From JAEUHM01 sp964538625 (lineage in GTDB: Bacteria; Verrucomicrobiota; Verrucomicrobiia; Verrucomicrobiales; Verrucomicrobiaceae), in contig CAZIGH010000007.1 of assembly GCA_964538625.1 (NCBI GenBank), positions 68,276 to 132,275 of the forward strand: 64,000 nucleotides of DNA, read 5' to 3'. The position numbers and the translations under genes were made by a program. Shown here in pieces: positions 25,630 through 34,613 of the stretch. The first letter of the stretch is position 1; each line of letters starts with the position of its first letter. The notes below the pieces were generated by a model, which was not told the DNA's origin, searched no databases, and saw only the letters and a program-made list of their open reading frames with translations.

Positions 25630-27050
25630 ACCATCCGCTTCCTCCCACACCCTTCCTCCGTCGCGACATCCTGGGCGGGCTGGGCAGCATTGCCATAGCT
25701 TCCATGCTGAAGGCGGAGGCGGGCTGGCGGCCCCCAGATGGCCTGCCCATGATCCCGCAGCGGGCGAAGCGCGTCATCTGGCTCTTCATGCGCGGCGGCG
25801 TCAGCCACATGGAAAGCTTTGACCCCAAGCCCATGCTGAATCGCTATGCCGGAAAAAGCATCAGCGAGACACCCTACGCCGACGTGCAGGACCCGAAGAA
25901 GCTCAAGAACGTCCGCGTCGTGGTGGTCAATGATGCGAATGGCAAGCAGCGCAATGTCATCTACCCCCTTCAAACAGGGTGGAAGCGCTACGGTGAGTGC
26001 GGCGCAGAGATCAGCGACTGGTTCCCCCACATCGGATCATGCGCGGACCAGATCGCTTTCATCCGCAGCATGTGGACCACGGATGATAATCACGGCGCTC
26101 AGGTACAGTTCCACAGCGGTCGCCACATGCTCGAGCCGCGAGTGCCCACCCTGGGTGCCTGGGTAACCTATGGACTTGGCTCCATGACGGACAATCTGCC
26201 CTCATTCGTCAACATGGGGCCGCGTTTCTTCGACATCCGCGATGGCCATTACCTGGGGCCAGCCTTCGACGCAGTAAACCTGAAGGTGGACCCGAAGAAT
26301 CCCCTCACCTTCGCCTCGCCGGAGTTCCAGATCGAGCAGCAGTCTCAGGCTGCCCAGTTCGACCTCGTTCACCGCCTCAATGCCCTGGCGGCCGAGCAGT
26401 ATCCCGGTGACAAGACGCTGGCGGCCCGCATGAAGAGCTACCAGCTTGCCTTCAAGATGCAGACCGCCGTACCCGAGACGATGAATCTCGATGATGAAAG
26501 CGAGGAGACCAAACGCCTCTACGGACTTGATGAGAAGGTGACGGAACCTTTTGCCCGCCAACTCCTAGTAGCACGGCGTCTGGCGGAGCGGGGCGTGCGC
26601 TTCATTCAGATTCAGCACGGTGACGGAGCGGCTGGCGCATGGGATTCCCACTCCGGTCTCAAAAAGAACCATTCCGCGCTTGCTCAGCAAGTGGACAAGC
26701 CAGTGGCCGGGCTGCTAAAGGACCTGAAGCGGCGTGGCCTGCTGGAGGACACGCTGGTAGTCTTTGCCACGGAGTTCGGGCGAACCCCCGGCACGCAGGG
26801 CAGTGACGGCCGCGACCACCATCCTTACGGTTTCAGCATCTGGATGGCGGGAGGTGGGGTAAAGGGCGGCACCATCCACGGTGCCACGGATGAGCTGGGC
26901 TTCCATGCCGTGGAGCACCCTCACTACGTCACGGATGTGCATGCCACCATCCTGCACCTACTGGGTCTGAATCCCCACAAGCTGGAGATACCCGGTCGCA
27001 AACGCCTTGAGCGTGACTTCGGCCACGTCATCCGGCAGGTGATCGCTTGA
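25626..27050 (+). CDS. DUF1501 family exported protein
   Basis: 474 residues from ATG 25626, chosen because it overlaps the PSCyt-PSD1 stop (ATGA) and begins right before the Tat-like region FLRRDILGGLGSIAIASML. DUF1501 landmarks: KRVIWLFMRGGVSHMESFDPKP, DDNHGAQVQFHSGRHM, RFIQIQHGDG..WDSHSGL, VVFATEFGRTPGTQG, GRDHHPYGFSIWMAGGGVKGG, and DVHATILHLLGLNPHKLE. Note MESFDPKP where the other copies have DTFDP/YKP. It is the third DUF1501 partner of a PSCyt-PSD1 gene in the window. Confidence 0.95.
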   Translation: MNHPLPPTPFLRRDILGGLGSIAIASMLKAEAGWRPPDGLPMIPQRAKRVIWLFMRGGVSHMESFDPKPMLNRYAGKSISETPYADVQDPKKLKNVRVVVVNDANGKQRNVIYPLQTGWKRYGECGAEISDWFPHIGSCADQIAFIRSMWTTDDNHGAQVQFHSGRHMLEPRVPTLGAWVTYGLGSMTDNLPSFVNMGPRFFDIRDGHYLGPAFDAVNLKVDPKNPLTFASPEFQIEQQSQAAQFDLVHRLNALAAEQYPGDKTLAARMKSYQLAFKMQTAVPETMNLDDESEETKRLYGLDEKVTEPFARQLLVARRLAERGVRFIQIQHGDGAAGAWDSHSGLKKNHSALAQQVDKPVAGLLKDLKRRGLLEDTLVVFATEFGRTPGTQGSDGRDHHPYGFSIWMAGGGVKGGTIHGATDELGFHAVEHPHYVTDVHATILHLLGLNPHKLEIPGRKRLERDFGHVIRQVIA

Positions 27051-27082
27051 CGCTACGCGCACGCGCGTCGCTCGATGCTGTT

Positions 27083-28528
27083 TCAAGGCCGCTTGAGATG
27101 CCAGTCCGTGCTCTGCTCGTAAGCATAGGCCGCTCGGAGCATGGTGCTCTCATCCAGCGCGCGTCCGATGAGCTGAAGCCCCACAGGCAGGGTGCTTTCA
27201 CCCTCCTGCACCAGGCCGCAAGGCACGCTCATGGCTGGCAGACCGGCCAGGTTTGCCGCGATGGTGAAGATGTCCTCCAGGTACATTTGCAGAGGGTTGT
27301 CTCGCAGGGAACCAAGCTTGTGCGCAGGGGAGGGCGCTGTGGGCGAGAGGATCACATCCACCTGCTTGAAGGCTTCTTCGAAGTCATTGCGAATGAGGGT
27401 GCGTGCCTTTTGCGCCTTCACGTAGTAGGCGTCGTAGTAGCCGCTGCTCAGCACGTAGGTGCCCAGCAGGATGCGGCGCTTCACCTCCGGACCAAAGCCC
27501 TCCGCACGGGTGTTCATGTAGTGGTCCAAAAGATCACCCTGCACAGCGGTGCGGTGCCCGTAACGCACGCCGTCAAATCGTGCAAGATTCGCAGACGCTT
27601 CTGCGGGAGCCAGGATGTAGTAGGTGGCCACGCCCGCATCCGTATGCGGCAGGGAGATGTCCACCAGCTCTGCGCCCAGGGTCTTGAAGTGTTCCACCGC
27701 CCTCTCAACGGCTGCGGTCACGCCAGGGTGCGTACCTTCGATGAAATACTCCTTCGGCAGGCCAATGCGGAGACCTTTGACACCATCCCGAAGCCCCGCA
27801 GTGAAGTCCGGCACGTCGGCGTTGAGTGAGGTGCTGTCCTGAATGTCCTTCCCGCAGAGATGATTCAGCAGCAGAGCAGAGTCTTCCACCGTCTTGGTAA
27901 AAGTGCCTATCTGGTCCAGAGAAGACGCAAAAGCCACCAACCCGTAACGGGAGACGCGACCGTAAGTGGGCTTCACCCCCACACAACCACAGAGCGCAGC
28001 AGGCTGGCGGATAGAGCCACCCGTGTCAGATCCAAGCGCGGCGATGGCGAGGTCTCCGCCCACGCTGGCAGCCGAGCCACCGCTCGAACCACCGGGAATG
28101 CGCGCGGTGTCCCACGGGTTGCGCGTCACGCCGAGTGCGGAGTTTTCCGTGGAGGAGCCCATGGCAAACTCATCCATGTTCAGCCGCCCCATCGGCAGAG
28201 CACCGCCCTCACGTAGCTTCGTGATAGCCGTGGCGTCGTAGGGTGCCGTATAGTTGACAGCGAGGATTTTTGACCCGCAGGTGCAGGGCTGCCCGGAGAC
28301 GTTGATGTTGTCCTTGATGGCGATTGGGACGCCTCCAAGTGGGCGTGAGAGGTCCGCCTTGTCCGCTTCTGCCAGCGCGGCTTCCACATCCACGCTGAGA
28401 TAGGCACCTATGGATTCGTTCCGCTGCTCGATGGTCCTTGCGAGGTCGGTGACGATGTCACGGGCGGTGATTTCACCTTTGACTAGCCGGGCGCGGAGTG
28501 ATGTGATGGTTTCCTTTGAGAGAGACAC
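27083..28528 (-). CDS. gatA: Asp-tRNA(Asn)/Glu-tRNA(Gln) amidotransferase subunit A
   Basis: 481 residues from GTG 28528 (SLSKETITSLRARL), which overlaps gatC less than the upstream TTG at 28558 and fits the usual GatA N-terminus. The amidase-signature catalytic triad is present: Lys72 in AIKDN, cis-Ser148 in GGSSGGSA, and nucleophile Ser172 in GSDTGGSIRQPA. GatCAB amidates Glu-tRNA(Gln) or Asp-tRNA(Asn), and subunit A releases ammonia from glutamine. gatC lies just upstream; gatB is not in the window, so it must be elsewhere. Confidence 0.96.
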   Translation of the reverse strand: MSLSKETITSLRARLVKGEITARDIVTDLARTIEQRNESIGAYLSVDVEAALAEADKADLSRPLGGVPIAIKDNINVSGQPCTCGSKILAVNYTAPYDATAITKLREGGALPMGRLNMDEFAMGSSTENSALGVTRNPWDTARIPGGSSGGSAASVGGDLAIAALGSDTGGSIRQPAALCGCVGVKPTYGRVSRYGLVAFASSLDQIGTFTKTVEDSALLLNHLCGKDIQDSTSLNADVPDFTAGLRDGVKGLRIGLPKEYFIEGTHPGVTAAVERAVEHFKTLGAELVDISLPHTDAGVATYYILAPAEASANLARFDGVRYGHRTAVQGDLLDHYMNTRAEGFGPEVKRRILLGTYVLSSGYYDAYYVKAQKARTLIRNDFEEAFKQVDVILSPTAPSPAHKLGSLRDNPLQMYLEDIFTIAANLAGLPAMSVPCGLVQEGESTLPVGLQLIGRALDESTMLRAAYAYEQSTDWHLKRP

Positions 28529-28550
28529 GTGAGTTGGATGCAGAAAAGAG

Positions 28551-28835
28551 TTACTCAACGACCTTGCCGATCATGAACTGGTCCGAGGACTTTCGAGGCG
28601 CGTTGGAAAGCGCTTGCTCCGCCGTGAAGCCCGGCCTTGCGGCGTCCTCCCTCCACACGTCATAGACGGGCATGGCATGAGCGCTGGGCTCTACGCCGTC
28701 AAGATCATGCCGACCGAGCACGTCCATGTGGTCGAGGATTTTGGAAAGCTGCGCCTCGTAGCTGGCAGCCTCCTCCGGGGTGAGCCTGAGCCGGGAGAGC
28801 GTGGCGATGCGTTGAATGTCCAGTGCGTGTGACAT
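28551..28835 (-). CDS. gatC: Asp-tRNA(Asn)/Glu-tRNA(Gln) amidotransferase subunit C
   Basis: 94 residues, the normal length. The opening IQRIATLSRLRLTPEEAASYEAQLSKILDHMDVL (in part) and VEPSAHAMPVYDVWREDAA are the conserved GatC helix and the extended strap that wraps around GatA. It precedes gatA by 22 bases or overlaps it, depending on the gatA start. Cytoplasmic assembly subunit of GatCAB. Confidence 0.95.
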   Translation of the reverse strand: MSHALDIQRIATLSRLRLTPEEAASYEAQLSKILDHMDVLGRHDLDGVEPSAHAMPVYDVWREDAARPGFTAEQALSNAPRKSSDQFMIGKVVE

Positions 28836-28904
28836 GAGCCTGCCATAGTGCCCGGCCTGCCGGAGATTGCAACCGCTCCACCGCTGGAAAATGGCGGTTC
28901 CAAG

Positions 28905-30446
28905 TCACCGCCGCTGCTGGACGTTGGGCGTGGTGGAGTAGGAGCCGCCGATTTTGCTCAGGGACTCAAGCGCTGACTTCTCTTTGGCGGGAATGTCTGC
29001 CGTGGCCGCCAGCCATGCCTTTGCCGCTTCTGGTGCCGCCAGGTTCCAGCGGAGGAACACGTTCTTCAGCGCCGCCGTTTTCACACCGGGATCAGGGATG
29101 GAGCCTGCAAGCTTGAGCGCTGCCTGTGGATCGTGAGAGGCGAGTGTGACGCAGTACCCCGCCATGAGCACATCCCGGTCCGAAGAGTCCGGCTGTTTGT
29201 CTATCCAGTCGCTTACGGCTTTTGCGTTGTTCTTGCTCCAGTTGATGGCAAGCTCATGAAGTGAGCGGTCACGCTCTCTGGAGTCAGGCATGGAGTTGAG
29301 GATCTGAACCACCTGGGCGTAGTTTCCCTTGGCCGAGGCGTTGCGAATGATGCCCGCCAGCAGCCCTTGCTTGAGCTGGCCCTCTGGCAGCCTGGCCAAC
29401 ACTTCATTTTGCTCCTGCATGGTGAGTTCAGCCAAGGCACTGGAGAGGTAAATCTCCATGCCAGTGCTGGCTTTCTGGCCTTCTTCGCTGGCGAGGAAGC
29501 TGCTCGCTGCCAGTGGGTCGGTGCGCAACCAGTTGGTAAGGATGGAGCGCCGTGCGTCGTGACGCATGTCTGAGGCAGTGATCTGCCCGGCCTCTTCCAT
29601 GGCCAGCCTCGGATCAGCCAGAGCTCTGGCGCTCACAAATGCCTTTAGAGCACGATCTTTTTGCTGGCTGTCCTTCAACGAGCCGATCCATCTTCGCACG
29701 GCGGCAGCGTCCGCCTCTGTCCAGGCGCTCATCACCGAAGTCATCGCCGAGTCGAAAGTTCCCACCGGGACGGACAGGGCGAGCGTTGCTGCAAGGAAGG
29801 GGTCACGAGCAGCAATCGTGCTGATGATACTTGAAGTCATGAACTGATCCACAGGCAGTTCGGGATGGTCATTCAGGTAGGCCACGGCGGCCTTGGGGTC
29901 AGCTCTCCCCCACTGGTCAAAGAAGGTCACAAACGCTCGCCGTCGTTCGGCCGGTTTTGCCAGAGACATGAGGAGCTTCACCGCCGCCTCAGGGCTCCTC
30001 TGTGCCTGCACCGAAGCTACCGTTCCAAGAAGCGTTGCACGGTCCAAAGTCTCCGGCATGGCCATGGCGGCTTTCCAGGCGCCGCCGACATCCCGTATTG
30101 CCCAGGCTCGCATGAGTTCCATCCGCATGGACTTGGCTCCCGCATCCAGTTTGTTTGACGACAAGTCGGTGAGTCCTGCGGTGATCTCCTCCAGGCTCAA
30201 CGTCTCAGCGAGTTTCCGTGCCCGTTTTGGACTGAAATCTCCGACCACCTCTGCAAGGGCGCTTCTTGACCCGCCCTGTGCAGCCGGTGTGGCTGGGCTG
30301 TCCGCGTCTGCAGTCCGGCTTGTGTTCTGCACAGCGGCTTCATGTGAGACATCGGCATCCGCCTCCTGCCTGAATGAGCTGCTCCACCATGTGCCCATCA
30401 GCAAGCCGACGATCAAACAAAACAAAGGAAGAACAAACTGCTTCAC
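28905..30446 (-). CDS. Exported or membrane-anchored alpha-solenoid protein with W-x-D-P-x-A-A repeats
   Basis: 513 residues. One hydrophobic segment at the N-terminus (FVLPLFCLIVGLLMGTWW) is probably a membrane anchor, followed by a low-complexity linker to about residue 65. The rest is helical, with about six degenerate repeats of a pattern like W-x(3)-D/N-P-x-A-A-x(2)-W/Y-L: AWAIRDVGGAWKAA, QWGRADPKAAVAYL, AWTEADAAAVRRWI, NWLRTDPLAASSFL, NWSKNNAKAVSDWI, RWNLAAPEAAKAWL. This TPR/Sel1-like solenoid is common in Verrucomicrobiota and probably serves protein binding. No catalytic motif is seen. It follows gatCA on the same strand but looks like an independent gene. Confidence 0.8.
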   Translation of the reverse strand: MKQFVLPLFCLIVGLLMGTWWSSSFRQEADADVSHEAAVQNTSRTADADSPATPAAQGGSRSALAEVVGDFSPKRARKLAETLSLEEITAGLTDLSSNKLDAGAKSMRMELMRAWAIRDVGGAWKAAMAMPETLDRATLLGTVASVQAQRSPEAAVKLLMSLAKPAERRRAFVTFFDQWGRADPKAAVAYLNDHPELPVDQFMTSSIISTIAARDPFLAATLALSVPVGTFDSAMTSVMSAWTEADAAAVRRWIGSLKDSQQKDRALKAFVSARALADPRLAMEEAGQITASDMRHDARRSILTNWLRTDPLAASSFLASEEGQKASTGMEIYLSSALAELTMQEQNEVLARLPEGQLKQGLLAGIIRNASAKGNYAQVVQILNSMPDSRERDRSLHELAINWSKNNAKAVSDWIDKQPDSSDRDVLMAGYCVTLASHDPQAALKLAGSIPDPGVKTAALKNVFLRWNLAAPEAAKAWLAATADIPAKEKSALESLSKIGGSYSTTPNVQQRR

Positions 30447-30507
30447 GGGACAAGCCTAATCGAAATCAGCATGACTGATCAATCACAAAGTGGCCGTAGT
30501 GGTCTGT

Positions 30508-31944
30508 ATGACTCGTCTGCTTGTCTTCTCTCTCCTTCCAGCGTTGTGGAGTGCCTCTGCTCAAGAAGTGCCTGAGCGCCAGTTCAGGGCTGGTGCAGCC
30601 ACCAGCAACATCACCCCACCGCTGGGCATGGAAATCGTGGGGAACTTCGCCCCGCGCCCCATCGCTGCGCACGTGCATGATGAGCTTCATGCTCGCTGCC
30701 TCGTATTGGACGACGGTACTACCAAGCTGGCATTCGTCGTGGCTGATACCATTTCACTGGCCAGAGATGTCTGGGATGAGGCGAAGCAGAAGATTCAGTC
30801 CATCACGGGCATTCCTCCTTCCCACATGATGTTTTCCGGCACGCATACGCATTCAAGCGTCGCGGCGCTTTCGAATGCGGACCCTGCTCTGAACTACCGG
30901 CAGCTGCTGATCTCTCGTGTGGTGGACGGAGTTCGTAGGGCTTTCAACCAACTGGAACCGGCCAGGGTGGCATGGGGCTCGGGCAGCCTGCCACAGCATG
31001 TGTTCAACCGCCGCTGGAAGCTGAAGGAGGGCATGACCAGCCCGAATCCCTTCGGCGGAGAAGATCGCGCCGTGATGAACCCGGGCGGCACCTTGAGGGT
31101 GAAACTCGCTGAACCCGCAGGTCCCACTAATCCGGAAGTGTTCTGTCTTTCAGTTCAGGCCCTGGATGGACGGCAAATAGCCCTTCTTGCGAACTACTGG
31201 CTGCACTACGTGGGTGGGGTGCCCCGTGAGCATGTCTCCGCAGACTACTTTGGAGAGTTCTGCAGCATCATCGAAGCGCGCCTGGCCGCAGGTCCTGAGC
31301 ATCCGCCGGTCGTTGGCCTGCTGGCTAATGGTCCCTGCGGAGATGTAAACAACAACGACTACAGCGGCAAAACGCCTGCGGTGAAGCGGGAGCCGTATGA
31401 GAAGATCAAAATCGTGGCGGGCGACCTAGCCGCAGAGGTGCTGCGCGTTCGTGAGAAAATGAAGCACGAGTCCTGGGTATCTCTGGGTGCCGCAGCGGCA
31501 GACCTGGAGCTGGCAGTACGCCGTCCTACGCCGGAGATGGTGGCCTGGGCAGAGGCTGTGCTCAAGAAGCCAGCCGGAGCTGTGGAGATTCACCGCCTGG
31601 AGCGGCCCTACGCAGAACGCACTCTGGCGGCGCGGGATGCCAAGCCAGATACGGTGAACTGTGTCATGCAAGCCTTCCGCATTGGTGAACTCGGCATAGC
31701 AGCGATTCCGTTTGAGGTATTCACCGAGACAGGGCTTGAGATCAAGAGCAGAAGCCCGTTTGCCAGCACGTTCACCATTGAACTGGCCAATGGCAGCTAT
31801 GGCTACCTCCCTACGCCGCCGCAGCTTGACCTGGGCGGTTACGAAACGTGGCTGGGCACCAACCGTGTGGAACGGGAAGCTTCAGCCAAGATCACCACAC
31901 AAATTCTGACACTGCTCCACAGTCTGAAGCAGCCCAGCTCATAA
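30508..31944 (+). CDS. Secreted neutral/alkaline ceramidase-like protein
   Basis: 478 residues from ATG 30508, which opens a signal peptide (MTRLLVFSLLPALWSASAQ). The N-terminal pattern FRAGAATSNITPPLGMEIVG and FSGTHTHSSVAA, with HYVGG.. further on, is that of the neutral/alkaline non-lysosomal ceramidase N-domain, where the His residues bind zinc. Relatives in this phylum are widespread and many probably hydrolyse amides other than ceramide. The C-terminal immunoglobulin-like domain of true ceramidases is not evident. Its stop overlaps the convergent HMA gene stop by six bases. Confidence 0.85.
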   Translation: MTRLLVFSLLPALWSASAQEVPERQFRAGAATSNITPPLGMEIVGNFAPRPIAAHVHDELHARCLVLDDGTTKLAFVVADTISLARDVWDEAKQKIQSITGIPPSHMMFSGTHTHSSVAALSNADPALNYRQLLISRVVDGVRRAFNQLEPARVAWGSGSLPQHVFNRRWKLKEGMTSPNPFGGEDRAVMNPGGTLRVKLAEPAGPTNPEVFCLSVQALDGRQIALLANYWLHYVGGVPREHVSADYFGEFCSIIEARLAAGPEHPPVVGLLANGPCGDVNNNDYSGKTPAVKREPYEKIKIVAGDLAAEVLRVREKMKHESWVSLGAAAADLELAVRRPTPEMVAWAEAVLKKPAGAVEIHRLERPYAERTLAARDAKPDTVNCVMQAFRIGELGIAAIPFEVFTETGLEIKSRSPFASTFTIELANGSYGYLPTPPQLDLGGYETWLGTNRVEREASAKITTQILTLLHSLKQPSS

Positions 31945-32472
31945 CGGGCGCGGCTCAATGATCTCCCAAGCGAGCTTCAGGGCGTCCAGCCTGCTCGTCA
32001 GTTTTTCCAAAGACCAGCCTGGAGGGAAGCTGCCATCCGCCTGTTCTTCCAGTGGCTTGAACCGGATGAGCAAACGGCCCTTTGCCTCGTCCACGACCAC
32101 GAGGTCGAGGAGAGACTTCCACTCCGTGAACCAGGACTGAATTTTTGCGGCGTTCACCTGCGAAGCATAACCAGGTACCTGGATTTCCAGCGTGGCCAGA
32201 TAGGGCTTTCCATGAAGCTGCACTGCCTCGCGTACGGTCTGGGCTATCTGGTGCTCCGTGATTTTGGCGGCGTCATACTGCACTTTGGCCGTGCCGCCGA
32301 GAAACCCCTGATCCACAGCCACCTGCTTTACACCCTTTGCTTCGGTGAGTGCCTGCTGCACCAAGTAAACGCAACTGGCACACTCCATGCCTTCCACCTG
32401 GAAAAGGGTGGATCTATCAGCCGCAGCGGCAGAAGTCGCCAGGGCCACGGCGAGAAGCAGGGTCGTTCTCAT
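31939..32472 (-). CDS. Secreted heavy-metal-associated (HMA) domain protein
   Basis: 177 residues with a signal peptide (MRTTLLLAVALATSAAAA). The HMA motif GMECASC places metal-binding Cys31 and Cys34 right after the first strand, followed by the betaalphabeta pattern of about 70 residues. The C-terminal 90 residues may be a second, Cys-free ferredoxin-like copy (LATLEIQVPGYASQVNAAKI). HMA domains carry copper or zinc; here it acts outside the cytoplasm. Its ATG overlaps the stop of the phosphatase-like gene (ATGA at 32469-32472), so the two are co-translated. Confidence 0.8.
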   Translation of the reverse strand: MRTTLLLAVALATSAAAADRSTLFQVEGMECASCVYLVQQALTEAKGVKQVAVDQGFLGGTAKVQYDAAKITEHQIAQTVREAVQLHGKPYLATLEIQVPGYASQVNAAKIQSWFTEWKSLLDLVVVDEAKGRLLIRFKPLEEQADGSFPPGWSLEKLTSRLDALKLAWEIIEPRPL

Positions 32473-33611
32473 CGAGCGCGTTTGGAAAAGGTTTGCTCGT
32501 CGAGCACGCGTCCGTCATCGAGCGCCTTGAGTGCGACGGTCATGGTGCCTGCGCCCCGATCCAGAGTGATGAGCTTGTAGCTTGCTGACTTGTCGGAGAA
32601 TGCCGCATTGGGGTCATGACCAAACGTTCCGTTTCCCCGCACTGAGCTGTTGTAATACGTCATGCCATCCACGACGGTGCGCTCGGCGTGGTAGCACTCA
32701 CCCGAGATGGCTATGGTGCCCTTTTCAATCAAACGCTTCCAGCCCCCTTCAGCATGACGGCGCACCGTGCTGCTCGTCTCACCGTAAACCGTGATCACAA
32801 AACCGGCGTCCGTGGCGTTCATGGTCTCCTCGAACCATTTGAACTGCTCGGAGTCTTTGTCAAAGGCATGGCAGGATTGATTCGGTTTGCCGAAGTCTCC
32901 GGTGTGGTTCATGTCCACGCTGATGATGCGCAGATCGTGGTCCGGCACGTCCCACGCCCAGATCCATTCTTTTCCCGGTAGCGCGAAGAACTTCCGGTAG
33001 CCAGTGGCGGAGATATCGTAGCCAGGCTCTTCCATGCTCAGGCCATTGGGACGAATTTTGCGGTCGAGATTCCCCAGCGAGACCATCAGAGGCGTGCTCC
33101 GAAACAGATCCGCCTGGGTGTCGATAGCTGTGCTGTGAGACCGGGTAGCCTCCTTGTCAGCCTGCGTGGCGAACTGATATTGCATGGCGGTGTCGCCGGA
33201 CGAGAGCAACAGATGCGGGTCATCCTTGCGGATGGCATCGAAGTTCAACTTTGCGTCCGCACGAATGTTCGCCACGACGGCGATGCGGAGCTTGTTCGAG
33301 GGATAGCCTTTGAACGTATCAATGTCAGAAACCTGGTCGCCGCTCTTCACGCGGTAGTGGTAGGTGACGTCCTTCTGAGGAATCGGTATCTCCACGTGGT
33401 GAAGCGTGCGGGCACCCTCCACGCGGACGCTTTCGCCAAGCTGGGGAGACGTGCCAAACTCCACGACTGAATCGCCGGCGTTCGTTGTCTCCCATGAAAT
33501 GACGATCCGAGAGTTGTCAGGAGACTGATGCGTCATCCAAATACGCTCCACTTTTGCGAAGGCAGCCGTGCCAAGTATAGCCAGAATGAAGGTGGTGAGG
33601 ATGGATTTCAT
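32469..33611 (-). CDS. Purple acid phosphatase-like exported protein with degenerate metal site
   Basis: 380 residues from ATG 33611 (MKSILTTFILAILGTAAFA, signal peptide). Residues about 25-110 form the fibronectin-III-like N-domain of purple acid phosphatases (QSPDNSRIVISWETT). The metallophosphatase core follows with recognisable but altered motifs: AVVANIR where AVxGDxG is expected, SSGDTA retained, GNLD in place of GNHE/D, ITVYGETS in place of the VxxHxPxY block, and SGECYHAERT in place of SGHxHxYERT. Several metal ligands are therefore replaced and normal hydrolysis looks unlikely. It is coupled to an HMA protein gene, so a metal-sensing or binding role is a possible alternative. Confidence 0.75.
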   Translation of the reverse strand: MKSILTTFILAILGTAAFAKVERIWMTHQSPDNSRIVISWETTNAGDSVVEFGTSPQLGESVRVEGARTLHHVEIPIPQKDVTYHYRVKSGDQVSDIDTFKGYPSNKLRIAVVANIRADAKLNFDAIRKDDPHLLLSSGDTAMQYQFATQADKEATRSHSTAIDTQADLFRSTPLMVSLGNLDRKIRPNGLSMEEPGYDISATGYRKFFALPGKEWIWAWDVPDHDLRIISVDMNHTGDFGKPNQSCHAFDKDSEQFKWFEETMNATDAGFVITVYGETSSTVRRHAEGGWKRLIEKGTIAISGECYHAERTVVDGMTYYNSSVRGNGTFGHDPNAAFSDKSASYKLITLDRGAGTMTVALKALDDGRVLDEQTFSKRAR

Positions 33612-33668
33612 GTTGGGGCGCAGCACTACGTGCGTGGCAGCCACCTTCTTCCCGCTCTTTCGCTCGGC

Positions 33669-34607
33669 TTATCGTGTGGTCACCGGCCCCATCTTGACCA
33701 CTTCCAGATCTTTTCCCTTCACTTTGCGGATGGGAAGCAGTTCCTCGTGCTTCCAACGATCATCCGGTGCACCGCTGATGTACCAGTCACCTCCATTGTC
33801 AGCCAGGATCATGCCGTAGGTCTTCAGTCCCTCCAGAATCACTTTAGCAGGTCCGGTGAACTTGGAGGTGTCAAAGCTGGCCTTCAGTCGTACCCGCATA
33901 CCCATGGGCGGCAGGGTTTCATCCCTGTGCGGGCTGGCGAAGTGCGACGCGGGTGGCACGTAGGCGCGTCGGCTCTTTTTCACGGTGAATCTCAGTGCGT
34001 GCGTGAGTTTCTTTGCGCCGCAGATTTCGTCATACCGGGCTAGGCCAGGCAAAATCGGCAAACCGGCGGCGTCAGCACTCGTCCACCCGGCCGGGCGTGG
34101 TTTCGGATTCCTGAGGTCAAAGATGGCACCGCTGCTGGCCTTCCACGACTTCCCGCCCTCTAGCGGGAAACTATTGAAGAGTTCGTAAAGTTTCCAGTTG
34201 TCCTTATCCAGCACGAGCACATGGCGGTCACCCTCGCTCTGTGGGCCGCCCTCGATGTGAACATCCGGCGGGATGGGATATGGCCCGGGATCACTCTCAT
34301 CTGCATATTCAAAAGTCACTATTACCTTGGGCTGTTCTCCGCTGATGACGTAATAGGGAATGCCGGCAGGTGCCCCTTTCCACATGAGACCAAAGTCCTC
34401 ATGCAGCGGCGTCTCAGCGCCTATGGAGGAGATGATCGCATCGCTAAGCGGATCCACCTCGTCCTTCGACACATCACGGTTCCACTCATCCTCCAGGGGC
34501 ATGAGAGAGACGCCACCGAGATCCGCATTCGGCCCGGTAGGAAGATGGGGGTGCTGTGCCAGTACGATGGTCGCACAGGCGAGGAGCATCAGCGTTGTTG
34601 TCTTCAT
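33669..34607 (-). CDS. Secreted hypothetical protein
   Basis: 312 residues with a signal peptide (MKTTTLMLLACATIVLA). I do not assign a known domain. Visible features are an N-terminal segment with many Pro/Asp residues, GDRHVLVLDKDNWKLYELF, two strand-rich regions, and ILADNGGDWYISGAPD near the C-terminus. It reads as an extracellular beta-rich protein, and the phrase ending in ISGAPD recurs in secreted bacterial hypotheticals as I remember them. It precedes the phosphatase-like gene by 57 bases and follows the beta-helix gene by six, so it belongs to the minus-strand exported cluster. Confidence 0.7.
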   Translation of the reverse strand: MKTTTLMLLACATIVLAQHPHLPTGPNADLGGVSLMPLEDEWNRDVSKDEVDPLSDAIISSIGAETPLHEDFGLMWKGAPAGIPYYVISGEQPKVIVTFEYADESDPGPYPIPPDVHIEGGPQSEGDRHVLVLDKDNWKLYELFNSFPLEGGKSWKASSGAIFDLRNPKPRPAGWTSADAAGLPILPGLARYDEICGAKKLTHALRFTVKKSRRAYVPPASHFASPHRDETLPPMGMRVRLKASFDTSKFTGPAKVILEGLKTYGMILADNGGDWYISGAPDDRWKHEELLPIRKVKGKDLEVVKMGPVTTR

Positions 34608-34613
34608 GGTTCG

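Noticed and set aside
31359..31565. Short minus-strand frames within the ceramidase-like gene
   Set aside because: Antisense to a well-supported coding region, without start context or motifs.
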